From NCBI GenBank assembly GCA_963383645.1, contig OY726560.1, forward strand, positions 149,059,052-149,123,051: a stretch of DNA of 64,000 nucleotides, written 5' to 3'. Origin of the DNA: Muscardinus avellanarius (lineage: Eukaryota > Chordata > Mammalia > Rodentia > Gliridae). The notes under the pieces were generated by a model. That model saw only the letters and a program-made list of their open reading frames with translations. It was not told where the DNA came from and searched no databases. Shown piece by piece: positions 42,531-53,278 of the stretch; positions within the stretch are counted from its first letter, which is position 1, and the number at the start of each line of letters is the position of its first letter. Both the position numbers and the translations under genes were made by a program.

Positions 42531-43254
42531 CTGGCAGACTACCCTGCCAGCAGGAGGCTGCCATACCAGCACTGCCCAGCAGATGGCAGCCAATGAACGC
42601 CAGACACCTGGGCCCCAACTCTGGGAACTCAAGGTTCCCTCCACCAAAGTACAACAACCAGGGATCCCAAATCATCACTACCCCTACCCCACACCTTTCT
42701 GCATCCTAAAGAGCTTGAATGTGGGATGTGAGCTGCTGGGCTGATAAAGCCCTTAGCTAGCACAGGAGGCTGTTTACCCCAAATCCAGGAGTAAAAAAAA
42801 AAATACATAAACTGTTGTTGGAAAGAAACAAGGTCAGTCTTTCCACCGTGGAGAAGGCCTGAGCTCAAGGATCTGGGCCACCCCTCCAAAAGACCTAAAA
42901 ATGGCATTTCCCTCCCACTAACAGGGGAGAGAAGTTAGCCCCTAAGCCATCAGTGGCCTGTGGAAGTTTCTAGGCTTACTGCAAACACTCCAGAAGACAC
43001 TCTGTTACAAGAACTTCCAGTCTCCCTCTGGGCCAGCTGCTCCCCTGGCAGGTGCTTCTGTTACCCACTCAAACAGGGAATTGAGTTGTGGTCCGTAATG
43101 AACCCTTCAAACGCCAGGTGAACCGGCCTCAGATCCAATTCAGCCTCTGAGAACATCGGGCCGGGGTGAGGCTTCAAGGCAGGCACCACTGTGCCTGCTC
43201 ACCCAGCACAGTCCAACCAGTTGGCCCACCTAGTTGCTGCTGTAGTTACTAGTG
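42531..43254. other. Unique DNA, no gene recognised
   Basis: A10 run at about 42794; nothing else distinctive. Confidence 0.5.
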
Positions 43255-43575
43255 CATGCAAGAGCCCGCATTTATCGAGCATTTTCTGTATGCCAGGCAG
43301 GGTGCGTCGCCTCTATTATCACGTGTGTGTTCCCCACAACTGTCTGCTCCCAGCCTCATCTTTGAGGTGCTGCAAGAGAGGCTGTCACCCACTCAAGGGC
43401 CAGCTGGTTGCTTGGCAGCTCACCCTCAGCCCCTAGGAGGCGGGTTTCCTGAGTGGGTCCTGCCAACCTCATGGAGCTTCAGAACCAGCCCCTCTGTGAC
43501 AGAGGGAGAAGCTGAGCCCCAGGGAGAGGGAGGGAGCCGCTCAGGTCCACGCAGAGAAGCCCAAGCCTGTGCGAG
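43255..43575 (-). mobile_element. MIR SINE, ancient, nearly full length
   Basis: CATTTATCGAGCATTTTCTGTATGCCAGGC begins the antisense MIR; GAGGGAGAAGCTGAGCCCCAGG is its core. Extra unique bases separate the two parts. Confidence 0.65.
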
Positions 43576-43849
43576 CCCAGCGCATGAAGAAACAGCCTGT
43601 GACTTACCAGCCCCAGCTAGTGTTGGGAGGTCAAATCGCAGGCTTCTAGAGTGCATCCATGATTGCATGCATCCCAGCACTAGACACTCTGCATAAGAGG
43701 CCCTGAAAACAAGTTGCTTCTTGCATTAGGAGTTTTATCGACTAGTGGAATGTCCAGCTGCTATCCCGGCCTCTCAGGATGTGACTCCAGCCTGTGAGCT
43801 TGTTTGTTCTGGGAAAAACAGAAATAATGACATTCATCGCAGGATGTGT
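43576..43849. other. Unique DNA
   Basis: No gene or repeat recognised. Confidence 0.5.
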
Positions 43850-43914
43850 TCTACTGGCCAGTGCAAATAGGAGCCACAAATGTAAGCCACGTATGTAATT
43901 TAAAATCTTTTAGA

Positions 43915-44118
43915 CCTGGGTGTGGTGGCGCATGCTTGTGATCCCAGTACTTGAGAGGCTGAGACAGGAGGATCACAGGTTCGTAGCTAGCCTCAGCTAC
44001 TTAGGCCCTTCTGCAACTTAGGCCTTATATCAAAATAAAGAATAAAAATAGGGCTGGGAGTGTAGCTTTGGAGGTAGAATTGCCCCTGAGCTCAATCCCC
44101 AGTACTGAAAAAAATAAT
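43915..44118 (+). mobile_element. Composite B1-ID SINE
   Basis: GACCTGGGTGTGGTGGCGC start, CCCCAGTACTG then a short A tail; inserted in the DNA transposon. Confidence 0.95.
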
Positions 44119-44121
44119 TCT

Positions 44122-44349
44122 TAGCCAGGTGTGATGGCTCATGCTTGTAATCCCAGCATTCAGGAGGCTGAGACCGGAGGGTTGCGGTTCATGGCCAGCC
44201 TCGGCTACTAAATAGGTTCCTTTGCAACTCCGTGAGACTCTGTTTCAAAATAAAGAATAAAAAATAGGGCTGGGAGTGTAGAATGCCCCTGGGTTCAATC
44301 CCCAGTACTGAAAACAAACAAACAAACAAACAAACAAACAAACAAAAAA
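44122..44349 (+). mobile_element. Composite B1-ID SINE with (AAAC)n tail
   Basis: Follows the previous SINE directly in the same orientation; ID tail shortened by a deletion of the TAGCTCAGAGG block; AAAC repeat at 44313-44346. Confidence 0.95.
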
Positions 44350-44648
44350 ACCTTTTATTAGCCACATTAAAAAGAGGTCAAGGAGACAGGCGAGTCAAAG
44401 TGCCAGGCCTGCACACACCATTAACTTTCATAATTTATTTCATGTAATTCCATATCTTCACAAGTATCATCATGTCAATATCTGGTCAATCAGTGGTTGA
44501 TAATAAGCTTCTGTGTGTTTTGATGCCCTCTGAAGTTTCCACGATCTGGTTGTGTGTCTTGTGCCCACAGCACCTCTCAGTTTGCACAAGCCACGTGTCA
44601 GATGCTCGTAGTCACACGTGACCAGTGGCTACTGTACTGGCCGTTCCT

Positions 44649-45309
44649 ATTCTTGGCCCTTCCCTGCTCCCAGGCCCTCTGGAAACCTTCCCTGCCTGGT
44701 GTCACAAACAGGACTTCTGCATTCTCTGCTAAAATCTCTCATGTTCTTCCTCCTAGCTCAGCAGGAATGTTGTGCCTGGACAGGATGTTTTCCACCAGAG
44801 GGGCGAGCCCTGGGGGATCCCGGAGCAGGGGCCAGAGACCAGAGCAGAGCCTGCTTCAGCCTAGACGCTCCCTCCCCACGGCCTCTCTGGACTCTGCGGC
44901 CTGAGCAGAAATACCCTCATTTCGGGAGCCCCACCTCTGCGGCCATTACTTATATTTGATAATTATTAGGTGGAAGAGCTGCAACTGTGCATGGGCCCTG
45001 CTCACAGAAACATAAAAAGGCTCCAGCAGGCTGGGAGGAGATGGAAGCTAGCACCCCGCTGGGTTCTTCTGACTGTGAGGGGCCCTGGGGGCTCCTGGAG
45101 AGGGCCCAGCACAACACCAATAGCGCTGAAGCTATGGAGGAGCCACAGGACAAGGAGGAGTCAGGGGTCCTGGGCTGAGAAGTATCAGGAATTGCAGTGG
45201 GCCTGTTCAGACATGGAGCGCAGGGGCTCTCCAGCAAGTCTGGGGGTAATGGAGTCTCAGCAGCCCAACTCCCAGGTGGTCCTTCCTTTTTCTCTGGAAG
45301 GCAGTAGCT
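44649..45309. other. Unique DNA, no gene recognised
   Basis: Frames 44554-44904 (+) and 45327-44950 (-) cross repeats and show no family signature. Confidence 0.45.
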
Positions 45310-45475
45310 GGGGCCAGAGCTCTGCATTCAGACTGCCTGGGTTCACATTCTGGCTCTGCCACTGTGTGAATTTGGCAAGTGCCTCAACACGGGTGCCCTC
45401 ATCTACAGATGGGTTGTGACTCCTTCCTGGGGTTTCTGAGCATTACACGAAGCAATAAATAAATAGTAGCCTACC
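45310..45475 (+). mobile_element. MIR SINE, ancient
   Basis: TCAGACTGCCTGGGTTCACATTCTGGCTCTGCCAC is sense MIR 5' half; the remainder is diverged. Confidence 0.85.
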
Positions 45476-45666
45476 AGGATACTATTACTATATTTTACTG
45501 GGGAGAGAGTTGGTTCCCCAGTGTGTGGGTTTGTTCAGGATAGAGGCACCCTGTTATTTTTCTCAACTGAATCGTTTTATGAGTTAAAAGCACAACAAGA
45601 ATACAAATCAATGCTGATAGAGAACAATCGCTGGGCTATATCAAGTGAAACAAGCAAATGCAGAAA

Positions 45667-45878
45667 GCCAGGTGTGGTGGCACACACCTATCATCCCAGT
45701 ACTTGGGTGGTTGAGACAGGAGGATCACGGGTTCAAGGCCAACCTCAGAAACTTAGCGAGACAAACAGCAATATAGTGAGACCCTGTTTTCAAATAAATA
45801 ATAAAATAGGGTTGGGAATATAGCTCAGAGGTAAAATGCCTCTGGGTTGGTTCAATCCCCTGCATCAAAAAACAAAAA
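45667..45878 (+). mobile_element. Composite B1-ID SINE
   Basis: GCCAGGTGTGGTGGCACAC start, GGGTTCAAGGCC B box, ID tail with a small GGTT duplication, CCCTGCATC plus A-rich tail. Confidence 0.95.
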
Positions 45879-46020
45879 CAGCCAGGCATGGTGGCACATG
45901 CTTGTAATTCCAGTACTTGGGAGGCTGAGACAGGAGGATCTCAAGTTCATAGCCAGCCTCAGCTACTTAGTGAGGCCCTTTGCAACTCAGTGAGACCCTG
46001 TTTCAAAATAAAGAATAAAA
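45879..46020 (+). mobile_element. Composite B1-ID SINE, left part (host of a nested SINE)
   Basis: Full 7SL half and linker up to AAAGAATAAAA, where a second SINE enters. The ID tail resumes at 46263. Confidence 0.9.
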
Positions 46021-46022
46021 GA

Positions 46023-46248
46023 GCCAAGCGTGGTGGTGCACACTTGTAATCCCCGCGCTTGGGGGGCTGAGACAGGAGGATCGCACGGGTTCGAAGCCAG
46101 CCTCAGCTACTTAGTGAGGCTCTCAGCAACTTAATGAGACCCTGTTTCCAAATAAAGTATAAAATAGGTCTGGGAGTATAGACTGGAGGTAGAAAAGACA
46201 CTGGGTTTCACCACCCAGTACCACCAAAAAATAAAAATAAAAATAAAG
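46023..46248 (+). mobile_element. Composite B1-ID SINE, nested, with TSD
   Basis: Intermediate/young type (GGTCTGGGAGTATAGACTGG, CACCCAGTACCACC). AAAGAATAAAAGA at 46010 and AAAGAATAAAAAGA at 46249 duplicate the host linker. Confidence 0.95.
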
Positions 46249-46262
46249 AAAGAATAAAAAGA

Positions 46263-46320
46263 CAGGGCTGGGGGTGTAGCTCAGAGGTAGAATGCCCCTG
46301 GGCTCCATCCCCAGTACCAC
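46263..46320 (+). mobile_element. Right part of the host SINE (ID tail)
   Basis: CAGGGCTGGGGGTGTAGCTC ... CCATCCCCAGTACC completes the element begun at 45879. Confidence 0.9.
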
Positions 46321-46380
46321 ACACACACAAAACCCCGAAACACACACACAGACACACACAGACACACAGACACACACACG
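46318..46380. repeat. CACAGACACA-rich microsatellite
   Basis: Replaces the host SINE A tail; units CACACAGA and CACACACA. Confidence 0.9.
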
Positions 46381-46767
46381 AGCCCATAAGGGCACATGCA
46401 TGGCCTAGATTTCTGGGAGGAGAGGCGATGGGGGACAGCACAGCACAGAGGTCGCCATTCCAGTATCCAGTCCTTGGGGTTCACATTCACCAGGAATATG
46501 CGTGGCTGCTTTTTTTCCTCTCCTTGAGCAGGCTCTACTTCTTCTATTGAAAATGAACATTAAAAATATCCTCCCTGCCTCCATCAATTGCAAATGGTCG
46601 TTGTAAAAAAAAAAAAAAATGTCCGGATTCTGAAGGTGGGACATGCTAGCCCAGTGCCGTTCCGTTGCTGGTGATTGAAGAGCCAGGGCCCAGACCTGGG
46701 AAGACCACGTGCCCCTACATCCATTTTCCATTTATCCCCATTAAGTGTCATCAGATGAAAGGAAAAC
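46381..46767. other. Unique DNA with an A14 run near 46606
   Basis: No gene recognised. Confidence 0.5.
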
Positions 46768-47067
46768 ACCAAAGGGGCCACTCGTGTATGTACACGTAAC
46801 ACGCACGCACCCAGCAAAGGAAGCGTCTCACACGTGCACGCACACACAGTCTAACCAAAGGGCTCCACATGCACCCTTCAGCAACCAACCACCGTGCACA
46901 CCCACAAACCAGCAATGGAAGGGCCCCCATTGACCCACCCACACTCACACCTGCAAACACACCCCAACAACCAAGGTACTTCATACACACACAACCAAAA
47001 ACTGAAAGGGCCTCACACTCACACCCAATAACCAAAGCACTTCGCATACACACCAGTAGCCAGAGAG

Positions 47068-47109
<42 letters not shown>

Positions 47110-47180
47110 CACATACACCGGCCACCAAGTATTCACACTCATGCACACCCAAAGAGCTTTACTCTTCAACCAAAGAGCTC
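46768..47180. repeat. Degenerate CA-rich minisatellite
   Basis: Recurring AACCAAAGGGCTCCACA-type motifs (about 46854, 46993, 47031, 47168 and variants) separated by CACAC stretches, with a pure (CA)n core at 47070-47107. Confidence 0.8.
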
Positions 47181-48296
47181 CACACGTAGCCTCCCTCCCC
47201 GACAACCCAAATATTTCGCTCATGCACCCCGGGAGCAAAGCTGACAGCCCCTCCTCCAACCCCCAGGTGCTGGGGGTCTGCTTTCTGCAGCAGCAGATAC
47301 TTGAACACCAAGACATCAGACTGCGACTTTCTTTTCAGATTAATGAGCAGAAAAAGATTGGAGGAAGGGGTGGGGGTGAGAATGGCGGGAGAGCAATTAC
47401 ACCGAAATCTTTTCTCTGTTGATTAGGGATTCCTGCTCCAGTCTGCTTTGGCTCCGGCTAAATCTTTTTCTAATGAGATGTGGCTTATCCAGATCAGGGC
47501 GCTGAGAAAAAAGTTGCAATTAACTTTAAGAAGAAAAGGAGTGAGAAAGAGAAGGAAGTGGGGGGGGGCAGGAAGGCTTGGGGGAGGCAGCAGGCTGTCC
47601 TGCAGGTGCAGGGGCTTTGGGCCTCTCGGAAGCTGTGGTTCCTTCTCCGTGGACTCCAGCATCCCAGGCCTCTCCAGCCCTGCTCAGACCCTTGGCCACT
47701 TCTGGCCCAAGTCAAGGACGGGAAGCAGAGGGAATCCTTGGTTGGGGGCTCCGCTCCACCCCTCCCCTGCATGGCACTCTCGTCACTGTTTCTCTCCCAT
47801 TTGCTTGCCCACCCACAAGAAATGAGCACCCCCCAACACCTGCTAGAAATCCCCACAACACCTGTGTTGGGCTGGCACCGACCAACCTTAGGGGTTTGGC
47901 TATCGTCACTGGCACCCTTGGGGTGCCCTCTGCCATGAGGGCCTCAGCTGGCATCTCCCTGGCCTTCCTCACCCCTCCCTCCCTTCTGGGGCTGGGGTCC
48001 CGAGTTATTTGCAGGTGAGTCACTTAGAGAAGTGAAGAGGGACGCAGGTTGAAAGAAGGAATGCCTAGAATCCAAATCTGCCTCTGCCTCTGGCTCATGG
48101 TGAGCAACCAAGAGGTATCACTCCCTTCTTTCCCACCTTCCCTGTGAGCCCTGGCTCTGACCGGAGGGGGTAGGCATTGTTAACTTGTTAATAGCAAGTG
48201 CCATAGTCTGGGCTGTTGTAAAAAGTGCTGTGAACTAGATAAAGAATGCAGAGATGGAGCCAGTGTCTCAGGCTCCTGGACGCAGTGTAGATTGAC
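47181..48296. other. Unique DNA, candidate conserved segment at 47415-47545
   Basis: Open frames on both strands at 47448-48018 come from GC-rich sequence. The block around 47415-47545 is AT-rich with TTGATTAGGGATTC, CTAATGAGATG and GTTGCAATTAACTT motifs of the kind seen in conserved non-coding DNA. Confidence 0.4.
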
Positions 48297-48310
48297 CTTC
48301 TGTGGCTTTT

Positions 48311-48510
48311 TTTTTTTTTTTTTTTGGTGGTGGTACTGGGGTTCCTGGAAGCCCTTCTACCTCTGGGCTACACTCCCAGACCTATTTTTATATTTTTATT
48401 TAGAAACAGGGTCTCCTAAGCCAGCGCGCGTGGCTGGCTTCGAACCTGCGCGATCCTCCTGTCTCCGCCTCCCAAGCGCGGGGATTACAAGCGTGCGCCA
48501 CCACGCCCGG
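48311..48510 (-). mobile_element. Composite SINE, CTGGAAGCCC subfamily, with TSD
   Basis: GGGGTTCCTGGAAGCCCTT and CTAAGCCAGCGCGCG diagnostics. CTTCTGTGGCTTTT at 48297 and 48511 is a perfect 14-bp target duplication. Confidence 0.95.
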
Positions 48511-48524
48511 CTTCTGTGGCTTTT

Positions 48525-50472
48525 TGTTGCTAGAATCGTCTTGGCCAAGCTGCAGCTGGGCTTGCGGCCTCCTCTCGCTGGTGCTCAGTGTCCTCATCTG
48601 CAAGAGGAATAAAGGGGGAGGCGCCGACACCCACATCCTCAGATCCAATGAGAGGCACAAACACAGCTTCCGCGTGTCCCCCTTTGAGTCACCGAACCTC
48701 CGTCCCCTGACTCTCGTTCTCTGCTTGCATATCCAGAAGATGCTGGAAACTTCTGCAAGTTTTTATCCCGCCAGAGGACTGGTTTTTGCCCTGTTTGTTC
48801 ATAAATATCCAGCAGTGCCTCAGAGAGCTCTAACCTGGTGCTCGTGTGGGGTCTCGGGTAATAACTCGATATGTATGCCTGTGGAACTGGGGAGCTTGGA
48901 TCCGCTGAAATGAGGCTAGGAGAGGTGGGTGGACGGGCAGGAGCGGGGCGCTGTCTCCATCCTCCTGGGTCACACACAAACACACCCGGCCGCATATGCT
49001 AGAGGGTCCAGGCATGTCATCCGAGCTGACTTCCCCTTCTCCTTAGTGTTTCCTTTTCCCACCCTGTAGACCTCCCCGTGTGAATCAGAAGGATTTTTAT
49101 TGCGCTGCTGGAGACTCTGTGGGAAAAAATAAATAAATAAAGCTGGGCCTCTGAATTTTGCCCTGACTCGCTCATGTGGTACCCAAAGAGGTGTCCTGAG
49201 TGTTGGTGGCCACCCATGGACACATGGATACCTCGGTGGGATATTTGAATAACCCCGTACCAAATAATGAGATGACCCCAAGCTGGGGGACACACGAGCT
49301 GAGCCCATCTTTCTGGTGTCTAGGTTCCAAGAGGTCCTTTGACAGTTCCACCTTTGAGCCTCAGGAATGTCCTTAGAGCCAGGCCGGGATCCCTGGCCAG
49401 CCCTCCTTTCTACACCCCCCCGCCCAGCCACAGGGTTAGCTCTTGAGACAATCTGGGCTTTCTCTCTTCTCTCTCTGGCCATCACCAAAGCAATAAGCAT
49501 ATGTGCTAGAAATACTAGCCGGAGTGCTAAGTCCCAAATTCTTCTTAAACATATAGCAAGGTCAGATGAAGGGAAAAAAAAAAAAAAACCTAGAAAACAA
49601 AACACAAGCCCCTGAAACAGAAATTGGACGCAGAAGGGCAGATGTAGACTGAACAGGAAGTGCTGGCCCAAGGCTAAATGAAACAGCTGTCACCATTGTT
49701 CTGGAGGAGGACTGCCTTTGCAAGCTCCATGCGGGCCTGGCTCAGAAAGCAGATGTTAATAATTATAGCACATGAAACGAAGGGCACAGGATTAGGCAAG
49801 TGACGAAAAAGAAATGGTACCAGTAGATTTATAACTCGCTCAGGCAAATCTGCTTGGGCTGGTGTGGGGGGTGGGCAAGGCCGCCTTGCCGTGGAGGCCC
49901 CCCACCTGATCCCCGTCCTAGGTTGGCCTTTTGGCTCCTGTGATGTCTCAGAATTGGAGGGTGGTTTGGATTGTTTTATGGTGGGGGGGCCATGAGGTCT
50001 TTCCTAACTGCCTTTCCAGGGACCCCATGACCGTCGGGCCACTGCCAGTTGCTTCTGACCTACCAGAAATAGGTCACATCCCGAATATTCAGACCAAGTG
50101 GTAAATGGGGGTATTGGAAAACAGTGAGATGCTTGCTGGTAAACAGGAACTTTTGAGGACACAAAGCTAGATGGCTGTCCTTAGCGTTCTTGCTTTTACT
50201 CAAGGGTTCACATTTAAAATCCAGGAGCCGAAGTTCTCCGCAGCTGAAATCGACCCGCACTTTCTTGTCGCGCAGCTCTTCACCAGGCAGAGAAGGCCAG
50301 GTAGCTCTGGGACGAGGCCGGGATAATTGCAGAAAGTCTTCGAGGCAAGTCTCTCGGGTTAATGACACAAATAGAAGAAGCAGCATCTCCACATGTTTCC
50401 TGAACATTCCTCTGTGCCCTTTCACGTGAGCCCAAGTTGTAAAAAGCAAAACAAAACACACTCATATCCACC
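48525..50472. other. Unique DNA, no gene recognised
   Basis: Long antisense frames at 49671-48970 (233 codons) and 50461-50060 (133 codons) have no known domain. Composition shifts between GC-rich and AT-rich blocks. 49730-49860 and 50100-50400 look non-repetitive and could hold conserved elements. Confidence 0.4.

Positions 50473-50501
<29 letters not shown>
50473..50501. repeat. A29 homopolymer
   Basis: Orphan A tract preceded by TCCACC, without a SINE or L1 body. Confidence 0.95.
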
Positions 50502-50504
<3 letters not shown>

Positions 50505-50574
50505 CGCCACTGCTAGAAAGGCTGTGTCTAGGAAAGGTTAGGAAGAAGGTAAAGCATGTGTTTGCCATCTTTCT

Positions 50575-50960
50575 GCCTGATATGGAAACCATATGCTTAA
50601 ATACACTAGCAAACATACTTAATATAACACTCTCTTTTATTAAATGTGGTTTTATAAACGCTCTCCCCGGCCAGGGCACCTTTGCTGTGCTGGAGGCTGA
50701 AACTTGGCAAAATAATCTTCCCACTGTTACATCTATTGATACACATTTTTTGAAAATGAGTCGCGGACCCTTGGAAAATAGACTGGTTCTGATTATTATT
50801 GCAAGAGGGAAGGGGCACACGAGGGCATCTTTTTTCCTCTGATAAATTAAAAGAACTGTAACGGGTGCTTTCTGCAACCTGCAAAAAAGGGCAGGGCCAT
50901 CTGTGATTCATTTAGCAGCCCCTTACAGAAGATTTATTTGATTAATTCGGTCAGAAGAGA
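50575..50960. promoter_or_regulatory. Candidate conserved non-coding element
   Basis: AT-rich, repeat-free sequence with homeodomain- and SOX/FOX-like words (TTTTATTAAATG, TTATAAACG, GATTATTATTGCAA, TTGATTAATTCGG). Candidate only; rests on texture, not on alignment. Confidence 0.25.
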
Positions 50961-51189
50961 GAGACTATGGATCCCCCCCCCTTCTCGGAAAAGCACATAC
51001 ACACTCACACGTGCACATATGCACCCACCCGTGGGTAGATATCTTAGGAATGAAAAATGACTAATCGGGTTATTGGAACTAGGGAACGTGAGGCCTTGCT
51101 GGTGAGATAGCAAGCTCCCACCCTGCTGATGGGAGGGCTGGCTTGCATATCCTCAGGTCTGATGCTACCAAAGACTGAGCTGAGAGAAT

Positions 51190-51345
51190 AATACCAGAAC
51201 TGGGATCACGTAGGTTAGGCATGAACGCTGGGTGCCCTGCACTGTGCCGAGCTCTGGGTATGATCATCGCATTGCATGGTCCCAGTGAGGAGCAGCTATC
51301 ATCAGCCCTTAACACAGGCACAGGGAGAGGCCCCGTTCCTGATGT
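51190..51345 (-). mobile_element. Probable MIR fragment
   Basis: GGGTGCCCTGCACTGTGCCGAGCTCTGGG and a GCACAGGGAGAGG core fit antisense MIR. Confidence 0.4.
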
Positions 51346-51375
51346 GCCTCTGCTCACCATTCTTTTCTTTTTTAC

Positions 51376-51432
51376 TTTCAGTACTGAGGATTGAACCCAG
51401 AGCACTCTAATACTGAGCTACATCCTCAGATC
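51376..51432 (-). mobile_element. SINE fragment, ID tail half
   Basis: CAGTACTGAGGATTGAACCC ... CTACATCCTCAG; its 7SL half is missing. Confidence 0.8.
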
Positions 51433-51433
51433 T

Positions 51434-51437
<4 letters not shown>

Positions 51438-51474
<37 letters not shown>
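51438..51474. repeat. (GT)n microsatellite
   Basis: About 18 units between two SINE pieces. Confidence 0.95.
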
Positions 51475-51477
<3 letters not shown>

Positions 51478-51664
51478 GGGGATTAAACCCAGGGATATTC
51501 TACCTCTAAGCCACACCCCCAGCTCTATTTTTTATTCTTTATTTTGAAACAAGGTCTAAGTTGCAGAGATCCTCACTACCTAGCTGAGGCTGCCAAGAAC
51601 CTGCGATCCTCCTATCTCAGCTTTCTAAGTATGGGGATTACAAGAGTGTGCCACCACACTGGCT
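51475..51664 (-). mobile_element. Composite B1-ID SINE
   Basis: Antisense copy with deleted CTCACTAAG block, ending CACCACACTGGCTT. Confidence 0.9.
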
Positions 51665-51694
51665 TAACTTTTCTTTTCTTTTCTTTTCTTTTTT
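51665..51694. repeat. (TTTTC)n microsatellite
   Basis: Five-base units at the tail of the next SINE. Confidence 0.9.
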
Positions 51695-51896
51695 TGTGAG
51701 TCTGGGGATGGAACCCAGGGACATTCAACCTCTGGGCTACACCCCCTGCCCTATTTTTTATTCTTTATTTTGAAACAGGGTCTCACTAAGTTGCGGAGGG
51801 CCTCACTAAGTAGCTGAGGCTGTCCGCGAACCGCGATCCTCCAGGTCTCAGCCTCCCGAATGCTGGGATTACAAGTGTGCGCCACTACGCCTGGCC
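51695..51896 (-). mobile_element. Composite B1-ID SINE
   Basis: Near-consensus antisense copy (GGGGATGGAACCCAGGGAC ... CACTACGCCTGGCC). Confidence 0.95.
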
Positions 51897-53278
51897 TCGA
51901 TTGTACATTCTAAACCACGTTGATGGAGGGCATATCTTACTTTTGTCTCGCTGTGAGTAGCCTGGAAAGGGGGTATCCACGTTGGTTGTTTAATGATCTC
52001 TGTGAGTTTCAGTTCAGTGCTGGGCAGAGAAAGTCTGTCTTTTAGGCTCATTTCTAGCCTCCCCTGGCCTTCACTCTGTGTAACTTGTCTCACCCCACAA
52101 GCAGTGATCAGGGGAACACTGTCTCTTCCCAGTGGGTAGGAGCAGTCCCCAAAGCAGATCCTCAGAGAAGGCACAGAAAGCAACAAAGACAAGAGGAATC
52201 ATAAATCGTACAAGATCTGAGCCCAAGAGGACTTTGGATATCAATGTCAGAAATGGCTCTTATATAGCCAGTGAATGTGCCTATATTCTCCCCTTGCTCA
52301 GAGCAGACATTACTAATTGATCCCAGATCACTCTAAAAATCTCTATACCACCTTCCAGGCAGCCTCTACCAATCGATCAGAATCAGGACGAGTTGAAAGC
52401 TGGTTGCAATCCCTTCCATATGAGTGTTTTATCTTGTAGCAGGAGAAACTGGAGGCTCCAAGGAAGTCAGCTCAAACCAGTGTGGAAGGCAGTCCTAACC
52501 CTCCTTTCTCTGACTTCCCTACCCAGTTTCTTTCACCTTCAAAGCAGCAAGGCTGGTCCAAGCCAGGGATGATGGGTCATAAGCCTCTCTATTTTGCTGG
52601 GTCTCTGTTCCCCTTACCAAAAAGAATGCCAATGAAGCTGCTCCAGACAGGAGAAAAGGTTTCCCCTGAAGATGGAGGAAGATTGAAGTCTCTTGCTACC
52701 AAAAAAAAAAAAAAAAAAAAAAAACCTGAACAGAATGGGATAGAACAACCTGAGCCTATAACATTACAGCTCAGAGTCAAAGGTTCCAAAAAGAAATAGA
52801 AGGCTTCTTTCTGGAGGCTTCCCACACTCTGACTTGCCTGCCCACAGGAAGTGCTTGGGTCAAAGTGACAGGGACTCCGTGAGCATCTGACAGCCCTAAG
52901 GGCTGGTCCAGCTGGGCCTCAGACTGTCCTGGCAGGTGGAGTTTCTCCATGAGAGAACAGCAGGACTTTTAAAAAGGAAGAGGGAGTCTGCACAACGAGA
53001 ATTCCCCCCAGGACCCCTTTCCTCCGGCCCTTTCCTCAGCCTTGGGGGTGGAGTTTGAGGGGCCCTCGAGACTGCTCCCTGAATGTCCACTGGGCAGACA
53101 AAAGCCTTTCCAAGAAATGAGCTGTGAGCCAGGTCTTTGGTTCCAGGGCCAGAAGGTGAATCTGAAATACATGTACCTTGAAGGGAAGCGTCAGTGGTCC
53201 CTCAGTCCTAAGGGCGTTGGCACTGCTCTCCAAGGTGGTCTGTGGGCCTGCATAGGACCTGCTTCAAGAACAGAGGGG
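51897..53278. other. Unique DNA with an A24 tract at 52701-52724
   Basis: Frames 52482-52799 (+, running through the A tract as poly-Lys) and 53042-53392 (+, entering a SINE) are not credible genes. Confidence 0.5.

Larger units (their letters stand above)
43850..44648. mobile_element. hAT-Charlie-type non-autonomous DNA transposon (MER-type), split by two SINEs
   Basis: GAGCCACAAATGTAAGCCACG...TAATTTAAAATCTTTTAG on the left and TTTTATTAGCCACATTAAAAAG ... CAAGCCACGTGTCAGATGCTC ... GTGGCTACTGTACTGG on the right form one well-known old mammalian element. The SINE pair 43915-44349 interrupts it. Confidence 0.65.

Noticed and set aside
48970..49671. Antisense 233-codon frame
   Set aside because: No domain, no splice context, and a low-complexity Phe/Leu-rich start from poly-A/T DNA.
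50060..50461. Antisense 133-codon frame in repeat-free DNA
   Set aside because: Looks better than most, but there is no acceptor/donor pair, no initiator context and no known family.
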